From Panorpa germanica (taxonomy: Eukaryota > Arthropoda > Insecta > Mecoptera > Panorpidae), in the NCBI GenBank assembly GCA_963678705.1, contig OY783221.1, positions 1,922,001 through 1,986,000 on the forward strand: a DNA stretch of 64,000 bases, given 5' to 3'. The notes under the pieces were generated by a model. The model ran no database searches, was not told the DNA's origin, and saw only the letters and a list, made by a program, of their open reading frames with translations. Made by a program: the position numbers and the translations under genes. Of the stretch, positions 27,601 through 42,600 are shown piece after piece (position 1 is the first letter of the stretch; the number at the start of each line of letters is the position of its first letter).

Positions 27601-30600
27601 CCAAAAAAGGTACGAATTTTTGCAATATTTCGGACACTTTCTTGTACCGTTAAAATTCGAATATTACAATTTTTAACTTATAAACCTATATGTTCAACCT
27701 TCCACTTTAATACTTTAATATCTTTGCTTGATTCCAATTAAAAATGCACCTACAAAGTAAGAAATAGTAATCACATGTTTTTCAATTATTTTACCCAATT
27801 CGGTTATCAGAGGATTATAGTGTGGATCAAAAGTCACATCATTTCTATAAGTATTGTGTTGATTTTGAGTCCGTCGTCAGCGACAGACAATCATCAAACA
27901 ATCTCTCGAACGTTTCATTATGACGAACAATGAAAAAAACGAGAAAACTGAACTAATATTGACAAAAAAAACAGTTGAATTGCAGTTTTTATCATTTATC
28001 AATATTTAACGTTGGTCTGAAACGCAGACTTTTTTATCTGGTAAATTTGCTCTGTGTTTTTAATAACAAAGAGATTATAACTTACAATTGTTTATAAACC
28101 TATTTGCTAGATAATTATACTAAAAATATTTGCTAGCATCATGCGTATTTTGTAAATAGGATCGCATCTGTTCTTGAATTAGTTTTAGATTCAGAAAAAG
28201 GCTGTTTATCGTCCGTGTAAATACTAAAATCAGAACAGAGATGGAGATCTGATCTGAAAAGATTGATAGTTCATGGTGCAGTACTTTTGTTTATGATTCT
28301 GACAGTTCGCTGTTCATTTTTTAGTGTTTCCACATACGAAAAATTAACAGTTCGTCTGAAATTAAAACTAAATCTTTTTTAATACTCTTTTCTCCAAATT
28401 TCATATGATTCTTTTAGAAAAGAAGAAGAGTTTGGTCACATAAGACAGGAATAGCACAGAATATTTAAATGTAAGGAACTATATCTTGAATCTTAAGTCA
28501 TAGTCATTAATAAATTGACGTAATTAAATAAACACCCACTTCGAGTCAACGTTATCAAGCTCCGATCTACATAGTTCAACATGTAAATAACTCTCCCGTT
28601 AATAAACAACGTTATAATTTATCTTTCACTGTAATAACACATCTCTTATGTTCTTAAGTTCAAAACATAACCTAAAAATACAAGCACATCTGTATGTGGT
28701 ACGTCAGTTTATAAATATTTTATATAATATATAAGGTGCTCCACCCTGGACCTAATAAAACATTTTTAATTATATAGTTGTACATCCGTAATGTGTTATA
28801 TAGAAATTTATTATCTGTAACACCCCCATCGAAAACACATCCTACCCTACCTGTACCATATTAATTTTAAGTTTAAAAATAGCTATAGTTAAGCCTCATT
28901 CCCACTCACTGTTTTGATATTTGATTTACTTTTTTTATTTAATATTGTAATATAGATTTCAGGTTTTCGTTTAAGCATTCCTTTTCACATTTGTGTTTTA
29001 ATTTAAGTTTAGTTAATTTAGTTGGTGCGTATGCATCGTTAGTAATATAAATTTTGACAGTTCGACAAAATTGTATGTGAAATAATTAAAATTGATATTT
29101 TTAATAACAATTAGTAATAGAAATTGTTTTCACTTCTATATTTTTCAAAAACTGACATTAAACTTCTTTTAAAAGTAAATCATACTGCATTTTGACAGAT
29201 TGTCACATTTTGGAGGTTATAATATAAAAAACTAAGAAAACTTAAAAAATAAATTAATTTAAAAATGGTACTTTGAATTACTACGCGTATTGCCATATGC
29301 TAAACAATTTAAATTAAATACAAAATTAAATTAAAGCAGTGAGTGAGAATAATACTTAATTAAACTTGATTTTAATGTGGAGTTCGTACGGGAAGCGAAC
29401 CTGTAGCCGATGATAAAATGCCTGATATATAGAATTAATCCGCCTCTGCTTGATTTCAAATAAAATTCATTTTATCAACTCCCACACAATATACAATTAC
29501 GTAACTATAAAATAAATAATTTTTCATCAACCCAGTGAGCCTTTAAAGCCCTATGGCATTAACTATTAACTATTAGTAGTCCATTAAGCAACCTTTTAAA
29601 ATAAATATATTCAATATAGAGTTATAGAATATTAAAAGTAATTAACACTTAATCCAGCGCAGCGGATATAAATAATTAAAATTCATAACAAACCGTGAAC
29701 CGTCAATACCTAACCTCACTTTCAGCGAAAGTAAACAATGTGTAGTTGAGACTGCAGCCACTAGACGGTGCACCATTCGCACCGCGTGTTATGCGAGTAC
29801 TTTGTGTGTCGTTAGATTCATTATAAAACGCGTGAAGAGGCTGTAGAGATGAAAATACTCTTGTACTAAGAGTACCAACATGAACAATATGTATTTACAA
29901 GCATATATGGTAGGATTTTATAGACAAGGTGTTCAGAAAATTTCTCACTTTTTTATTGAGTAAAACTTGAGGTCAAAACGATTAAAAAAAAGCATATTTA
30001 CGATAATGTTTTTTGACGACACAGTTCATATATAATTATTTCTATAATTACTACATGATAAAATAACATTTGAAGAATACTTTGTGAAACTTTCATAAAT
30101 AAATATCAAGAAATGAGGTATTGACAGCGAATCTCCTCAGACGTCACAAAAAAAAGTAACATTGCGGTACCACTCATAACTCATCACTGGATTTTCTGAA
30201 ATCGAAAATCCAAAATGATTTCATTAGTTGATAAGTTTCTGCAGATAACCCTGTCGAGTTTTTTCTTTTTTATTGATTTTTTAATTTTTTACAACAGTTA
30301 AAAGTCAAAATATCGATTTTCATGAAAAACTTTGTTATTTTAAAATACGTTAAAACATAAAAAATTAAAGAGACAGCGTTACCTCGGCATTTATGTAAAG
30401 AAAGAGTGTGCAAAATTTCAAAAGAATCGGTCCAGTAGATTTTGAGCTAGAGATGGCACCGACTCTGAAAAACCTAAGTGTGAGAAAACGCGTTTAAATG
30501 TTTCAAAGTGAGACGAAACCAAATCAGAGAGGTGAAGACTTAAAACTCTATATCTCCGACAGTTTTACTCCAATCGACTTCAAATTTTCACACAATAAAC

Positions 30601-33600
30601 TTAATATGTTGTACATTAATATAACTCATTAAAACATTTATTATTATTTTTTTTTTTTTTATTTATTCACTTATTTGCCTTGACTTTCTTTCGTCATAGC
30701 CACCAACAATCTTTTTTAAATACATCTTTTATAATTTATAATTTAATTTTACAAATTTATAAATATTTCAATATTTCACTAATTAATTTCCGTCCGTTCC
30801 ACATTTATTATACATGGTATAATTTCTCATGTACACCCTATACAACAATTCACTATGTAATGCATATGGTAAAGTAATACCACGATTTTTTATATTGTAT
30901 TTGTACGCTTCAAGCTATGCCGGCACTCCAGGCAGGGCCTATACCCTGGCACTCTGATTGTGAGTCTAGTCTGGTGTATGATCATGCTCTTATGCTCGTA
31001 TGAAGATGGTTTGTTCATACTCAAATTGCACCCACATCGAAAGTAATTAAAGAAGAAACGACCGCATAGTGGGCGCCAGAATACGAATAACAGAACCCGG
31101 AGGAATAAAGAAGAGAATACTCCATAAGAATAAACCACAATCATGTACTAGCATGCATTATTTAAAGTCCCTAATACACTAGGTGAATTGTCAAAGCAAT
31201 TTTAAATTTATATATAACCTTACTTTTATTTTTTCTTAAATTAGAGTACAGATATTGTTTTGACAGTAGGCTCTAGCTAATTCCGATACATCATTGCTGT
31301 TATTTCCAATAAGTACACTTTATCATGAAAGGAAGTTTTTATTATAATGTTTATCAATAGATAACTGTATTTAAAAGTGTGTAGCTCTTACGTCCATATT
31401 CATACGTTTGTAGATCAAAGGATGCATTTGTATTAACGATATCATGGGTATTTTCTTACTAACAACACAGTAGTGTATATTGATAAACATTAAAGTAGAA
31501 GCTTCCAATCATGATAAATACTTTTTTATTGGTTTCTACTGCAGTTATATCTACTATCCTATCTTATTAAATCTACATAGTACACTGCATCAGAAATATG
31601 CCGACATTATATATAAAGTAAAAACAAAACCTCATCCTGAACTCTCTTGCCCACAATGTCAATGAGTCTGACCTAATAGTTCAATGCTGCATTGTTTATC
31701 AGAAGCTATAAACAATTTAAAGTTCAATTATTTTTTAATTTATTATATTTTGAATCCTTGAAAGAGAATTCTAGCAAAAATGTATTACCTAAAAAATCAC
31801 ACAGGTTAAAATAACTGACACTATATGAGAACGAAATGCTATCAAAGTGTAGTTCGTTTTAACGAAATATTTTGTTTGGATAGAGAATTCTTATAGCATT
31901 GTACTTCTTAAAAACAATAAAAAAAAATCAAAATACGTTTCTTCTGTCTGTTAAAATTATAGTGCATCGTTTTCTTTCAAATATTTTTATATAATTATAG
32001 TCTGTATAAAGTTTAAATAAAAAATCAATGCAGAAATTATGGCATACAAAATTATAAATCATTTTTAAATGAAGATGTCGAGAAATTTGACTTTTAAATG
32101 ACCCCGTAATGGTATGCAATTATACTAACAGCCTTTGTTGAGCTTCATGCAAATATAAATATGAATAAATAAATATTATTATAGCAAGGGTGCATTGGGA
32201 TATTGGCGCCCACAAATATTTAAGAAAGAACGATACTTCGGTATTAAAAAACTACGTATGAAACAATAGAACACTGAAAGAATTGATTCTCTTAGGTTAG
32301 GATCGCACTGCGAATTCTGCAATGTAGGAATTAGCTTATGACAAGCTAGTTATGTTGCACGTTAAGACAATGTTCTACATAGGTAGCCTAAAAGAATTTA
32401 ATCCTTAGAAAGGCGTTCTTAAGAAGTTTTATAAGTATGCCAATACGAAAAAGATTAGATTTATTTTTTAAAAAGTAAACGTTGTATATTTAATTTTTGT
32501 TAGGTGAGATCAACCTTAAATCTACATAACTATGTTTAGTGTTAAAGTTCGACTCTGTTCACCAGCGTGAACTGCGCGAGTTCAATGTATTGCAGTATTA
32601 TAATTTAGCATATAGCGTAGCAGATGCACTCGTAATTATTTAAATATCTATCATATATCCATTTATCAAACCTGTCACTTTGTATTTGGGTTGAAGCATT
32701 GACTTCAAGTGTCCGTATCGAAACATAAATAACACGAAATGAGCTGCTGTAAAAAATATACGGGTTGTGTAATAATTACAGTGATAAACGCACACTCGTA
32801 GCACTTACACAGTCTGCTTAATTAGTTGTATTGTGTACGCAATTAACAGGATGATATATAGCTGCCTGGATTCCAATAGAGATAGGTTTCACTGGTGTCA
32901 CACTAATGTGTCTGTTTTTAGTTCATTTATGATATGTACTATGTTCTAATAAAATTCTATTTCAAACAATGTAATAATATTATTTCGCTTGGCTTACATT
33001 GAACGTATTAGATTTATCGTATCAACCCTGGAATGTAAGTAACTATCACTCCTATTTTTTTTTGAAAATCTATCCAGAGATTTTTTGTGTATAATAAAAC
33101 AAAGTTGGGAATCAAATTTTTTAAAGATTTTTAACACGCTATATGTTTCTAAATAATTGATATGCTAATTAATGATCTATTTATAAACAAAGCTTGAACA
33201 CTTATCTGACTCCTAAAGTTTATATTGTTTAAATAGCTCAATCGTGTGCAAAGTTATTAACGTTTTTATATTTGAAAACATGGAGTGTTAGTACAAAGTT
33301 GTAAATCGATTTTAGTACACTGTCGTCCTCTATATCTAACTATATAACCATGAAGTAATGTTTCACCTTAAGAGATAATAAATGTTTTAGTTTTTTAAGC
33401 AAACTAAACGATAACACTAAAATCTCTACTAACGTTTAATTGCTTAATCGAGCAATTGAGGGTGTTGCGACGACACAGGCTCTTGTTGATTCGGTGAATG
33501 ACGAAGATGACAACGTATGCGCATCCGTTCCGTTTCATTTGCGATTCATTGTGTCTTTATTATCTGTGTGCCACCACTTAAGCTTAATAAACATTAATTA

Positions 33601-36600
33601 AATTACACTTAAAGTAAAGTAAGAGACTTAAAAAGTCAACGGTCATGTAGACAATGGGTTAACGTCAGGCATTAGCTACTAAATTGAGAAGCCCTTCAAA
33701 CTCAGACGATTTAACATGACTTGTGCTTTTATAGATTTATGAGTATATGCATTTTATTGAATTTATCGAATGTTAATATTGTTTTGATAGGAAGATACCA
33801 CAGATAAATCGCTATAGATAAAATTGTGAACGATTAAAACATGGTTAAGGCAGATTTTGAACCTGTGTGGATGATATAAATCATAACAAAAGTCATAACA
33901 AAAGAAAGGCAAGCTTGTGTTTTTAATTATTCTTGGTGGCACGGAATCTCAGACGAAATTAGTTGCTTCCTCTTCCATATAATTATCACATCAATAAAAT
34001 CAAATTACTGTATAAAAATAGACGACCATAAATACGCATAAACTAGTACTGGTACAATGTAGTTCTTATCACATTAATATAGTTTTTATCATTTATTACT
34101 GTCTATATGGGAAACACAATTAATTAAATTTTTTTCAAAGTCTATAAAATGAACATCCTATAAAATTGTAAGACGTTCTTTGAGTAGTACGGATGTAGAT
34201 GCCATTAAAATAATAAGATTTGATAACGTCTTAATATGAGAGAAGAGTTGATGTTGCTTTTCCCCAGACTTTGGTACTTCGATTAATGTTTAAAAGTTTC
34301 ATTTGGCATTAAGTTACACCCCCAGATAGAAGTGGTCTTATAGTATAAGTCACAAGCTTAATTTCAAGGTTAGATTATATAGAAATGGGAAACCTGAGCG
34401 CAAGATTCAATTTACTAGCATACATCAAACTAATTCAACTGCTCGGAGAAGAATCTTTTCCGACAAGCTCGGAAAATTTTAAGTATCGTACACATACGTG
34501 CGATATCCAACATTTGTTGGAAGAAGTTGTACAACACGGCCACACTAGTGCGACATGCAACTTAATACGTAGGAAGCTTTCATGTTTCGAACGAATTCCG
34601 TTCAACCTGCTTTACAAAAAAGAAGTAATAAAACTCATGTTTAAATCGCACTAGTGTACAATTTATTAGAGCTTGACTAACAGGCTCCTAATCAAATACT
34701 CAAAAGACTTGATCAACTAACGAAATATCTTATAAGGCCACGTTCTCGTAGTTCTCAGATTATTCTGCTGACTACTGCTTCTTCGACGGATTTCTAATCA
34801 AGCACTCATAAGGTTTGCTTAAAGAAGTTATCAACACGTGGGATATAATTGGCAAGAATATTATCAGGGTCTTACAGCATATAGGACAAAATTCTACCCA
34901 GAAAGGCGCGGTTGAAACATAGAAGTACTTAAAAGGAAGCAAGTTTTGTTAGCAATGATGCTTGGCTCAGGTCTCCTGTATATTTTGGTTCTGGTAAAAC
35001 AAAATTTTAAACTATATTACTTTTAAACCTGTATTAACAATTCTATCTGTATCATTTTTTCTAACGCTTCAAACTTGTTAATAAGTTAATTAAATTTTCT
35101 AAATAAATCATTGAATTTTTTAATTACATCTCATAAATAAAAGCATCTATCATCATCTACGAGCAAGTAACCCTACTCCAAGGCATCTCGTGTTACTTGA
35201 CGATTAACAAACATTCCAAAACCTAATTGTTTCTAAGTCAAGTTTTTGGTGGAACATAAATCACAACGATCTAAATTTAAAATAAAAAAAAAATCAAATA
35301 AATCAGAATAATGCCCGAAGTGTCAAAATGTAAACAAGTAAAATGAACAGCTAATTAAAATAATGAACAAGCTGGCGTTTAACTGCTGGAGAAGTTTAAT
35401 TGAAGAATAACTGAACTTGGTAATAAAAAATCAATTGTAATTCATAAAATCTAGTAAGATGCTTGAGGAAATGTTAAAGGCATTCACAAAAAGTTTATTA
35501 GTGCTATAAATGAGTGTCTTGCAGCTATTAAAGGTTTTATTGCATTATCTTGAGAAATTGTTACTTTGCAACTTATTAGGAGTTGCAGTGATTAAAAAAT
35601 AAGTAGATTTATTAATTTAACATCCATCGCCATCCGTTTAGCCTCAAGGCTATCAGTTTTATAGCTCCAATCTGAAAATATGCCTATTATATTTTTAGAT
35701 ACATTTTTATTATACCTATAGCGCATTCTCAGATCTCAGTACGTACTAATAAGAATTATTCATATTTTATTTTACTATATATTGATACTACCATATCACC
35801 CCGTCGCAGAGCGACGTATTTAATCATACTTTATTGTTTGTATAGGGCTACCAGAATTGGTAATACACTTTGCTAGTTTATAGAGAATTATGACAATAAA
35901 GAGGAGCATATTTTCGATAATGTTTTTTGACGACACAGTTATAATATAATTATTTCTATAATTACTAAGTCATAAAATGACATTTGAAGAATACTTTGTG
36001 AAATTTTCACAAATAAATATCAAGAAATGAGGCATTGACAGCGAATCTCCGCAGACGTCATAAAAAAAGTAACATTGCGGTGCCACTCATAACTCATCAC
36101 TGGATTTTCTGAAATCGAAAAACCAAAATGATTTCATTAGTTTATAAATTTCTGCAGGTAACGCTGTCGAGTTTTTCTCTTTTTATTGATTTTTCAATTT
36201 TCATAAAAAAAAATCAGAAACTTTGTTATTTTAAAATACGTTAAAATTAAAAAAATTAAAAAAACTCAACAGCGTTACCTCATCATTTATGTAAAGAAAG
36301 ATTGTGTAAAATTTCAAAAGAATCGGTCCAGTAGATTTTAAGCTAGAGAGGGCACCGACTCTGAAAAACCTATGTGTGAGAAACCGCATTTAAAAGTTTC
36401 AAAGTAACAGAGAGGTGAAGACTTAGAACTCTATATCTCCGACAGTTTTACTCCAATCGACTTCAAATCTCCCCTCCCCTCCCCCTCCTTAAGTCACAGG
36501 AAAGGGGGTCACCAAAGTGTGACAATAACGACGTTGAGTTTAAAAAACTATGAAATTAGTGTGTCCTAATTCATGGATGATCTGCAAGCTAATTACAAGT

Positions 36601-39600
36601 TTCATTTTCTATCTCTCAATTCAACTTGATTGCATGCTACTAGCACTATATTTCTAACTTATGTGGTGGTAGTGATAAAATGAATATCAATTATTTCGAG
36701 AGCTGAAGAGTAGACTACTTATAAAAGCAAAGCAAAATAAATAGTAAAATAATTAATTAAAAAGCGTTCCTGTCTGGCGTGTATGACACAACAAGGAAAT
36801 GCAATTAACATAATACAACTCTGTATTTATTATTGCAGATAAAATCGATAGCGTGACACTAGAACACGTTGCATGGGTTTACTCAACGCGTTACTTGCAA
36901 TGCAATCGAATCGTAACTGTTTACTGTACCGGATTAAAATAATAAGTAAACTATATAATCAATCATTGACCACTGCGTATCCATTACGCTGCGAAATGTA
37001 CACAAGATACCGGTGGATTAGTTACAGCGATACAACGAGATGTCGCTGGGATAAATCAACAAAAGCAACCGTTGGAAGGTATTAGAGCTCTCTCACACTG
37101 AAACCGTTCTCTTCCGACTTTTTCAGTAGGGTGTAGTCGGATTAAGACACTTTAGAATGAGAGTAAGAGAGAGAGTGTTTTAATCAATAGGTTGCTAGGA
37201 TGACATAGAGATCGATACGATTTATTTTCCGTATAACTTCTTTATTATAAAAGGTATAACAAAAAGTTATTAATCAAAGTTGTAGTTGTGTTATTATCTA
37301 CAAAAAAGGATATTACAAAATTTTTGTGGAAGTAATAGTTTTCAAGATAAACAACAAAAACTGATCTCACTTTACTTGAAGTGGCGGCCGAATAGTGGCG
37401 CTCTTCATCTCGAAAATTCAAATTTAAATGGCGATTTGACTACTTCACAATATGAAAAAAGAAAATTGTTGTTTACCCAGAATGCACGGATCTAATACAG
37501 AAGCGACAAGCAACCACAATTATTGACGACAAAAAATTTCAACAGGCAATTTTTATTACATATTTTCTCATGAATAATTATCCTGAAATTTTATGTGAAA
37601 TGCAACAAACACAAGTTAATGACGCGTAAACAATAGTCGACACTTCCTAGTTCCTGTTCTAATTTCACGAGTTAAAACCCATAACACCACATCACATGAC
37701 AATTGCGTACAACTGTTGCTGAACAATCGTGAGTAATGCAATAAATACCATATATGAAGATATTGCCCTGTTTTTAAATCCCCAATATGTTTATATTTAG
37801 TAACTATATCCGGGACTCATCGACGTAGAAAATAGATAAGATAGACGACACACAAAAGCAATTGCTTCTGGTATATTATTTCCAGTGACGTTTGATATTC
37901 CGGGGTATTCCTTGAAATATTGGAAAAAAAATTAAACGTGCATTATTGCTGAATCGCTTTCCAATAGTAAGTGAAGGAAGTGCAAGTTCCACGACTGTAC
38001 ATATCCTGATCAAAAGGGCCCCCTCGCCTACAAACAATGATGTTTAAGAATTGAAAAGCTACAGCAAAAGGGTTACACAAGTTCTGATTAAAAAAATTGT
38101 TGAAAATAAATATCTCAATATTTTTACAGATACAATGAACCATCTTATCCTTATAAAAATAAAAACAAAACTGCTACGCTTCTCTTGCTAGTCTCCTGCC
38201 TGTTGCTACTCAGCCATTCCTTCTCTTTCTTCGTTCCTTTTCTCTATCTCCGCCATCCACCTCTTCCCTTCACTGTCTCCCTTTAATAACTACCCTATAT
38301 TACCTTTTTCTCACATGCAAACTTAATGTGCTCCAATGTTTCTATCTCCATTCCGCACACCTTCTTCCCAATCTAAATCTGGCAACCCTTATCATATTTT
38401 TTGTGTAATAAAGCATATTATATTCGCAGAATACTTTCTAAATAATAAAGTAGTCAGCACAAATACTCCCCTGTAGAGTTTCACGCATGCTAACTTGCCA
38501 TAAAATAGTTCCAAGCTACAATATATACCAAACATTCATTTAAATGCTACATTAAAGTGAGACATTTTTTAAACAATTTTACATTGCAAAGAAATATATT
38601 ATAAAGTTCGTAAATCAATACTTTATTTCAACAGAGATAATATTTCATTCTTTCTTTATATATTTCAAAAAGAAAATTCTGCTTTCTAATTTTCAGTTCC
38701 AAAATAAACACGAATAAAAAAAGTACTGAATATTATTATTAGGACTTAAAATCACTGTGTTTTGCGACAGACTTCACACAGATCGTCATCCTAGCGCCAG
38801 ATACAATTAGATGTTGCACATTAGACATTGCAAATTGTATTTAATGAATAACAACATTATGAGTAATGGCCCATGTTGACTAACGCTGTGTGACCATGCC
38901 TCTACAAATTGCAATAGTTAGGACCTTTAAATGTTGGTGAAGATGATACATATTTAAATACACACACAGCTGCGAACATGTGGCGATACGGCCCATTATA
39001 TTAAATGATGCGATGAGTAATTAATACGCTTAATAGCTGAAGTGTACTTGATTCATAAGTTCGTTGGATAACATACAGATGACGCTACCACAGGCAAATC
39101 TGTATGATTTTTAGATAGTACCAACCTTCAAACGATATGTGTTAAAATTTCATGACAATCCGACCATTAGTTTATGAATTACATTTGTTTCAGTCATTTG
39201 CAAAACAATGAATAAATCTGAATTTCGTGTGTTGATAAAGCTAACATCATTAATCTTTATTGGGAAAAAATACGGTTCAAGCAAAGCAATGCCTTGGCAA
39301 GTGTTATTCGGACTCGGTATTGTATACTCAGTATTCTTTTCTCTATTTACGTTACTAAAATGTAATTCTATAACTACCTTTCGTTATCCAAAGTAACCAC
39401 AAAGACGCGAAGGGAAATTTGATTGCTTATTAGCGCGGTTTACGCGAACTGGCCACCACAAATAATATCTCCTTAATGTGGTCGAATGCATTTCATATCA
39501 GATTTCTTTAATAAATTAAAAAATAAAGTTTGTGGCTTTTTAAACAAACTGGATAGTTATATATCAACTGTTACAAACGCGGTAAACAATTTGGTAAAAT

Positions 39601-42600
39601 GGCAGATCATTATTGCCAAATTCTTTCTTTTCTAACATCACATATTTAAGTGTTTATTGAGCTTATAAGAAAACAAAACTGAAGCTTGTCAGACGCAAAT
39701 GATAATCCATCAACTCCTAGTAATCTTCCCACAATACCAAGTCAATCACAAATCAAACACTGTGGGAAATTAAAAAAACATGTTTTCACGCAATCTAGGA
39801 AAAAGTGCTCGAGTTCTTAATTAAAATGAAATTATTGAACCAACTTTAACATGACCTTGTTGATGAAATTCATAAAAAAATCCAGACGCATTTCTCTTTC
39901 CTCTAATACGTATATTTACTTTATCAAGATACACAACATTAATTATAAATATTTCAAATAAATATCACTGATATTAATTATCAACCTACGTTTGATAAGG
40001 ACATATCTCTCCAATTAGTGTACCACTATGCCAACATGTGGTACAATAGTTTGTACATAGCTGATTTTACTTTAATCTTATCAATTACAGTATTAAGAAA
40101 TCTAGATTACAAGGCTAGGTGTATGAAAAAGGGTTAAGGAGTCGAACACCTTAGACTCTAATCTATATTTCTATAATGCGAATTCATAAAACTCTACAAA
40201 AATATTACGGAATTTTTAAGTAAGTATATAGTATATAGTATATTATTTGGCCACACCCACAATTATTTTATGTTTATTGTGTAGATCAGAGGTTGGGAAC
40301 ATGCTGGCTATTGCAGTATTATACATAGTTCATTTTGCGTAAGTAGTAAACGTGTTCTTAACACCTGTACAGTAATGTCAGTAGTATTTTTTTATTCCGA
40401 ATTTTATTTGATAAAAGAAGATAATAAATTTACCAAACACGTGATTTACCTACCGTTGAAGAAATAAGAAATCAATTACTACTAAAAATGATTATTACTT
40501 GATAAAAATATTAGTCATTTACATCATTTTTGGTAACACAGTTTAATTATATCTAGAAAATAAATTATCAAAATTAACAGCTAAAAAAGAAGAGTATCGC
40601 CTTAGGCTCTCAATTTTCAGTAAACAATTTGGTGAAGTGTCTTGTTTTGTGACGTTTCTATCACTATTTCACTTCAATTATAGTTCGCATCAACTTTATC
40701 TTCATTTGTATTCCGACAGGTGGATTGGTTTAGCAATTTGTAGGATAAAATAGACATTTCATATGAACGACTGTGAGAAACTGAACTCTTTCATGACAAA
40801 AACATCATATACATCTTCAATAAGATGGCAAAGTGCCTCCAAAATGTTTACTGAAACTCTCACTTTACATAAAAAAGCTAATTTATATGTACGGTTAATT
40901 AAATAGTACCAATAATTACCGGTAGAGGCAGTGAAGTATATATAACGTGTCGGCAACAATGACAGAAGTAATTTAATAGAATCGAAAAGGGTCTTCTACT
41001 GCACAATGTAGATAATCAAACGTAAAAAGTTTGATAAAAAATAATGAAAGACTTGAATAAAACCATACTTTGAAGATACCATCATTTTTTACTATGCAAT
41101 TAGTGAATTGAGGGAATTGTGGTGAAGCTTATACATATTATCATGAGTGTGACTCTCTAGCATGCGCAATTCAATATTTGTTGGAGGAAATTGTACAACA
41201 CGTCACACGCTATCAGTACTACGTATTCACTGACGCAATTATATATGTTTATAAAACAAATTTATAAAAAGGCAGCCAGTTTCTTATGCTATATACGATA
41301 CTACAAACGAAAATAATGTTTTCGTTCTATTGTACTAAGGATTTTACTTTTTACCGACTGAAAGACGGTGAAAGGATATAATAAAGAATGTGAATAAATA
41401 TGATTGTAACAAACTTACCAAAAAATGCAATGATGCCGTCAAGAATATAAGATTTTTTCATTTTAAATACAAATTTCTTTGTAGGCTTCGTAGGAAGTGG
41501 TGAATCGGAGTTTTCGTCGAGATAAACAGATACAGGTCTGTTTGTCGTTCGTTGGGGAAGATCAGCAACCTCCTTTCCATCGTGGTCACGTGCCTGCTAG
41601 ACAAAATTAGATAATTAGAACTCTGTGAGCAATATTAACATGAGGTATATTTTATATTTCACTCACACTCACTGCAATAAAATGAGTGTGAGCGAAACAA
41701 AACACATTGAAGTGGAAAGGAGAGAGAAGACTTAATAACAATTATGATCAATTTTAGTTAGATTTTGCATGGGGTACAAAGATATACACATTAAAAATGA
41801 ACATGGCGAGATATTTATCTGTATTTATAGTTTTCATGAATCTAATAATGATATTAAGTTAATTACGACTCTAATTATGCCACACTGCATCTACAATAGT
41901 CAAGTAAAGTTTCTAGGTCACTGAATATAGTTCATCGTATCCCAAAACATAAACTACTTACATAACACTAAGACGTTTCATAAGACAACACATTTTTTTA
42001 TTTATGTTTGTTTAAAGTGCTGCGTTTTTTTCAGATAACCTAAAAAAGTATGTGTTTTTTGTACAAGTGATCTTTAACAACATTTATTTTTGTATATTTG
42101 TCGAGATATTTAAATATTTGACCACTAACTGTTTACGATCCTTATTTCTATATATATTTTTGGCCAATATATATTTAGGTGTACTTTTACTTAAGGTGAA
42201 ACGATACTTGCCCGTTTTTGATTCGCAATATAGATGACGATACTATACAGCAGGTTAAATATTATCAAAAAAAAACCATGTTTTTCTATGTTTAAATCGT
42301 TTTATGTAAGTAACTATAAACACGAATCAAAAACTGCAATTAGTTAGATGAATAACGTATCTAGTTAAATTCCAATTTTTATATGACTGGTAACTTATAT
42401 TATGTAAATTAAAACCTTTATTATGGTTCTTAAACTAACGCTTAAGACTTAAAAATATATAGAGTATTCCATAGGAATTTAACTAGAAAATATAGCAATA
42501 ATCATTTTCAAAAGTTATTTTTGCGGTTCCAACTCATTAAAAGTCAGTGGAAGAAAGCTTAAAATGTAGATACGTTATTCATCTAACTAATTGCAGCTTT

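Larger units (their letters stand above)
9987..41418. other. Long intron of the phosphatase gene, repeat-filled
   Basis: About 31 kb of AT-rich intron with no convincing nested gene on either strand; the open frames present are short and lack motifs. It carries the elements listed separately at 12620, 17750, 20349, 21230, 21519, 23059, 23908, 25064, 28897, 29965, 31318, 34484, 35795, 38160 and 40618. Less AT-rich patches I cannot assign lie at about 13480-13560, 13740-13960, 14220-14410, 19530-19620 and 26710-26810. Confidence 0.5.

Noticed and set aside
30890..31144. 84-codon minus-strand frame
   Set aside because: Hydrophobic and aromatic-rich without motif; no homologous copy in the window.
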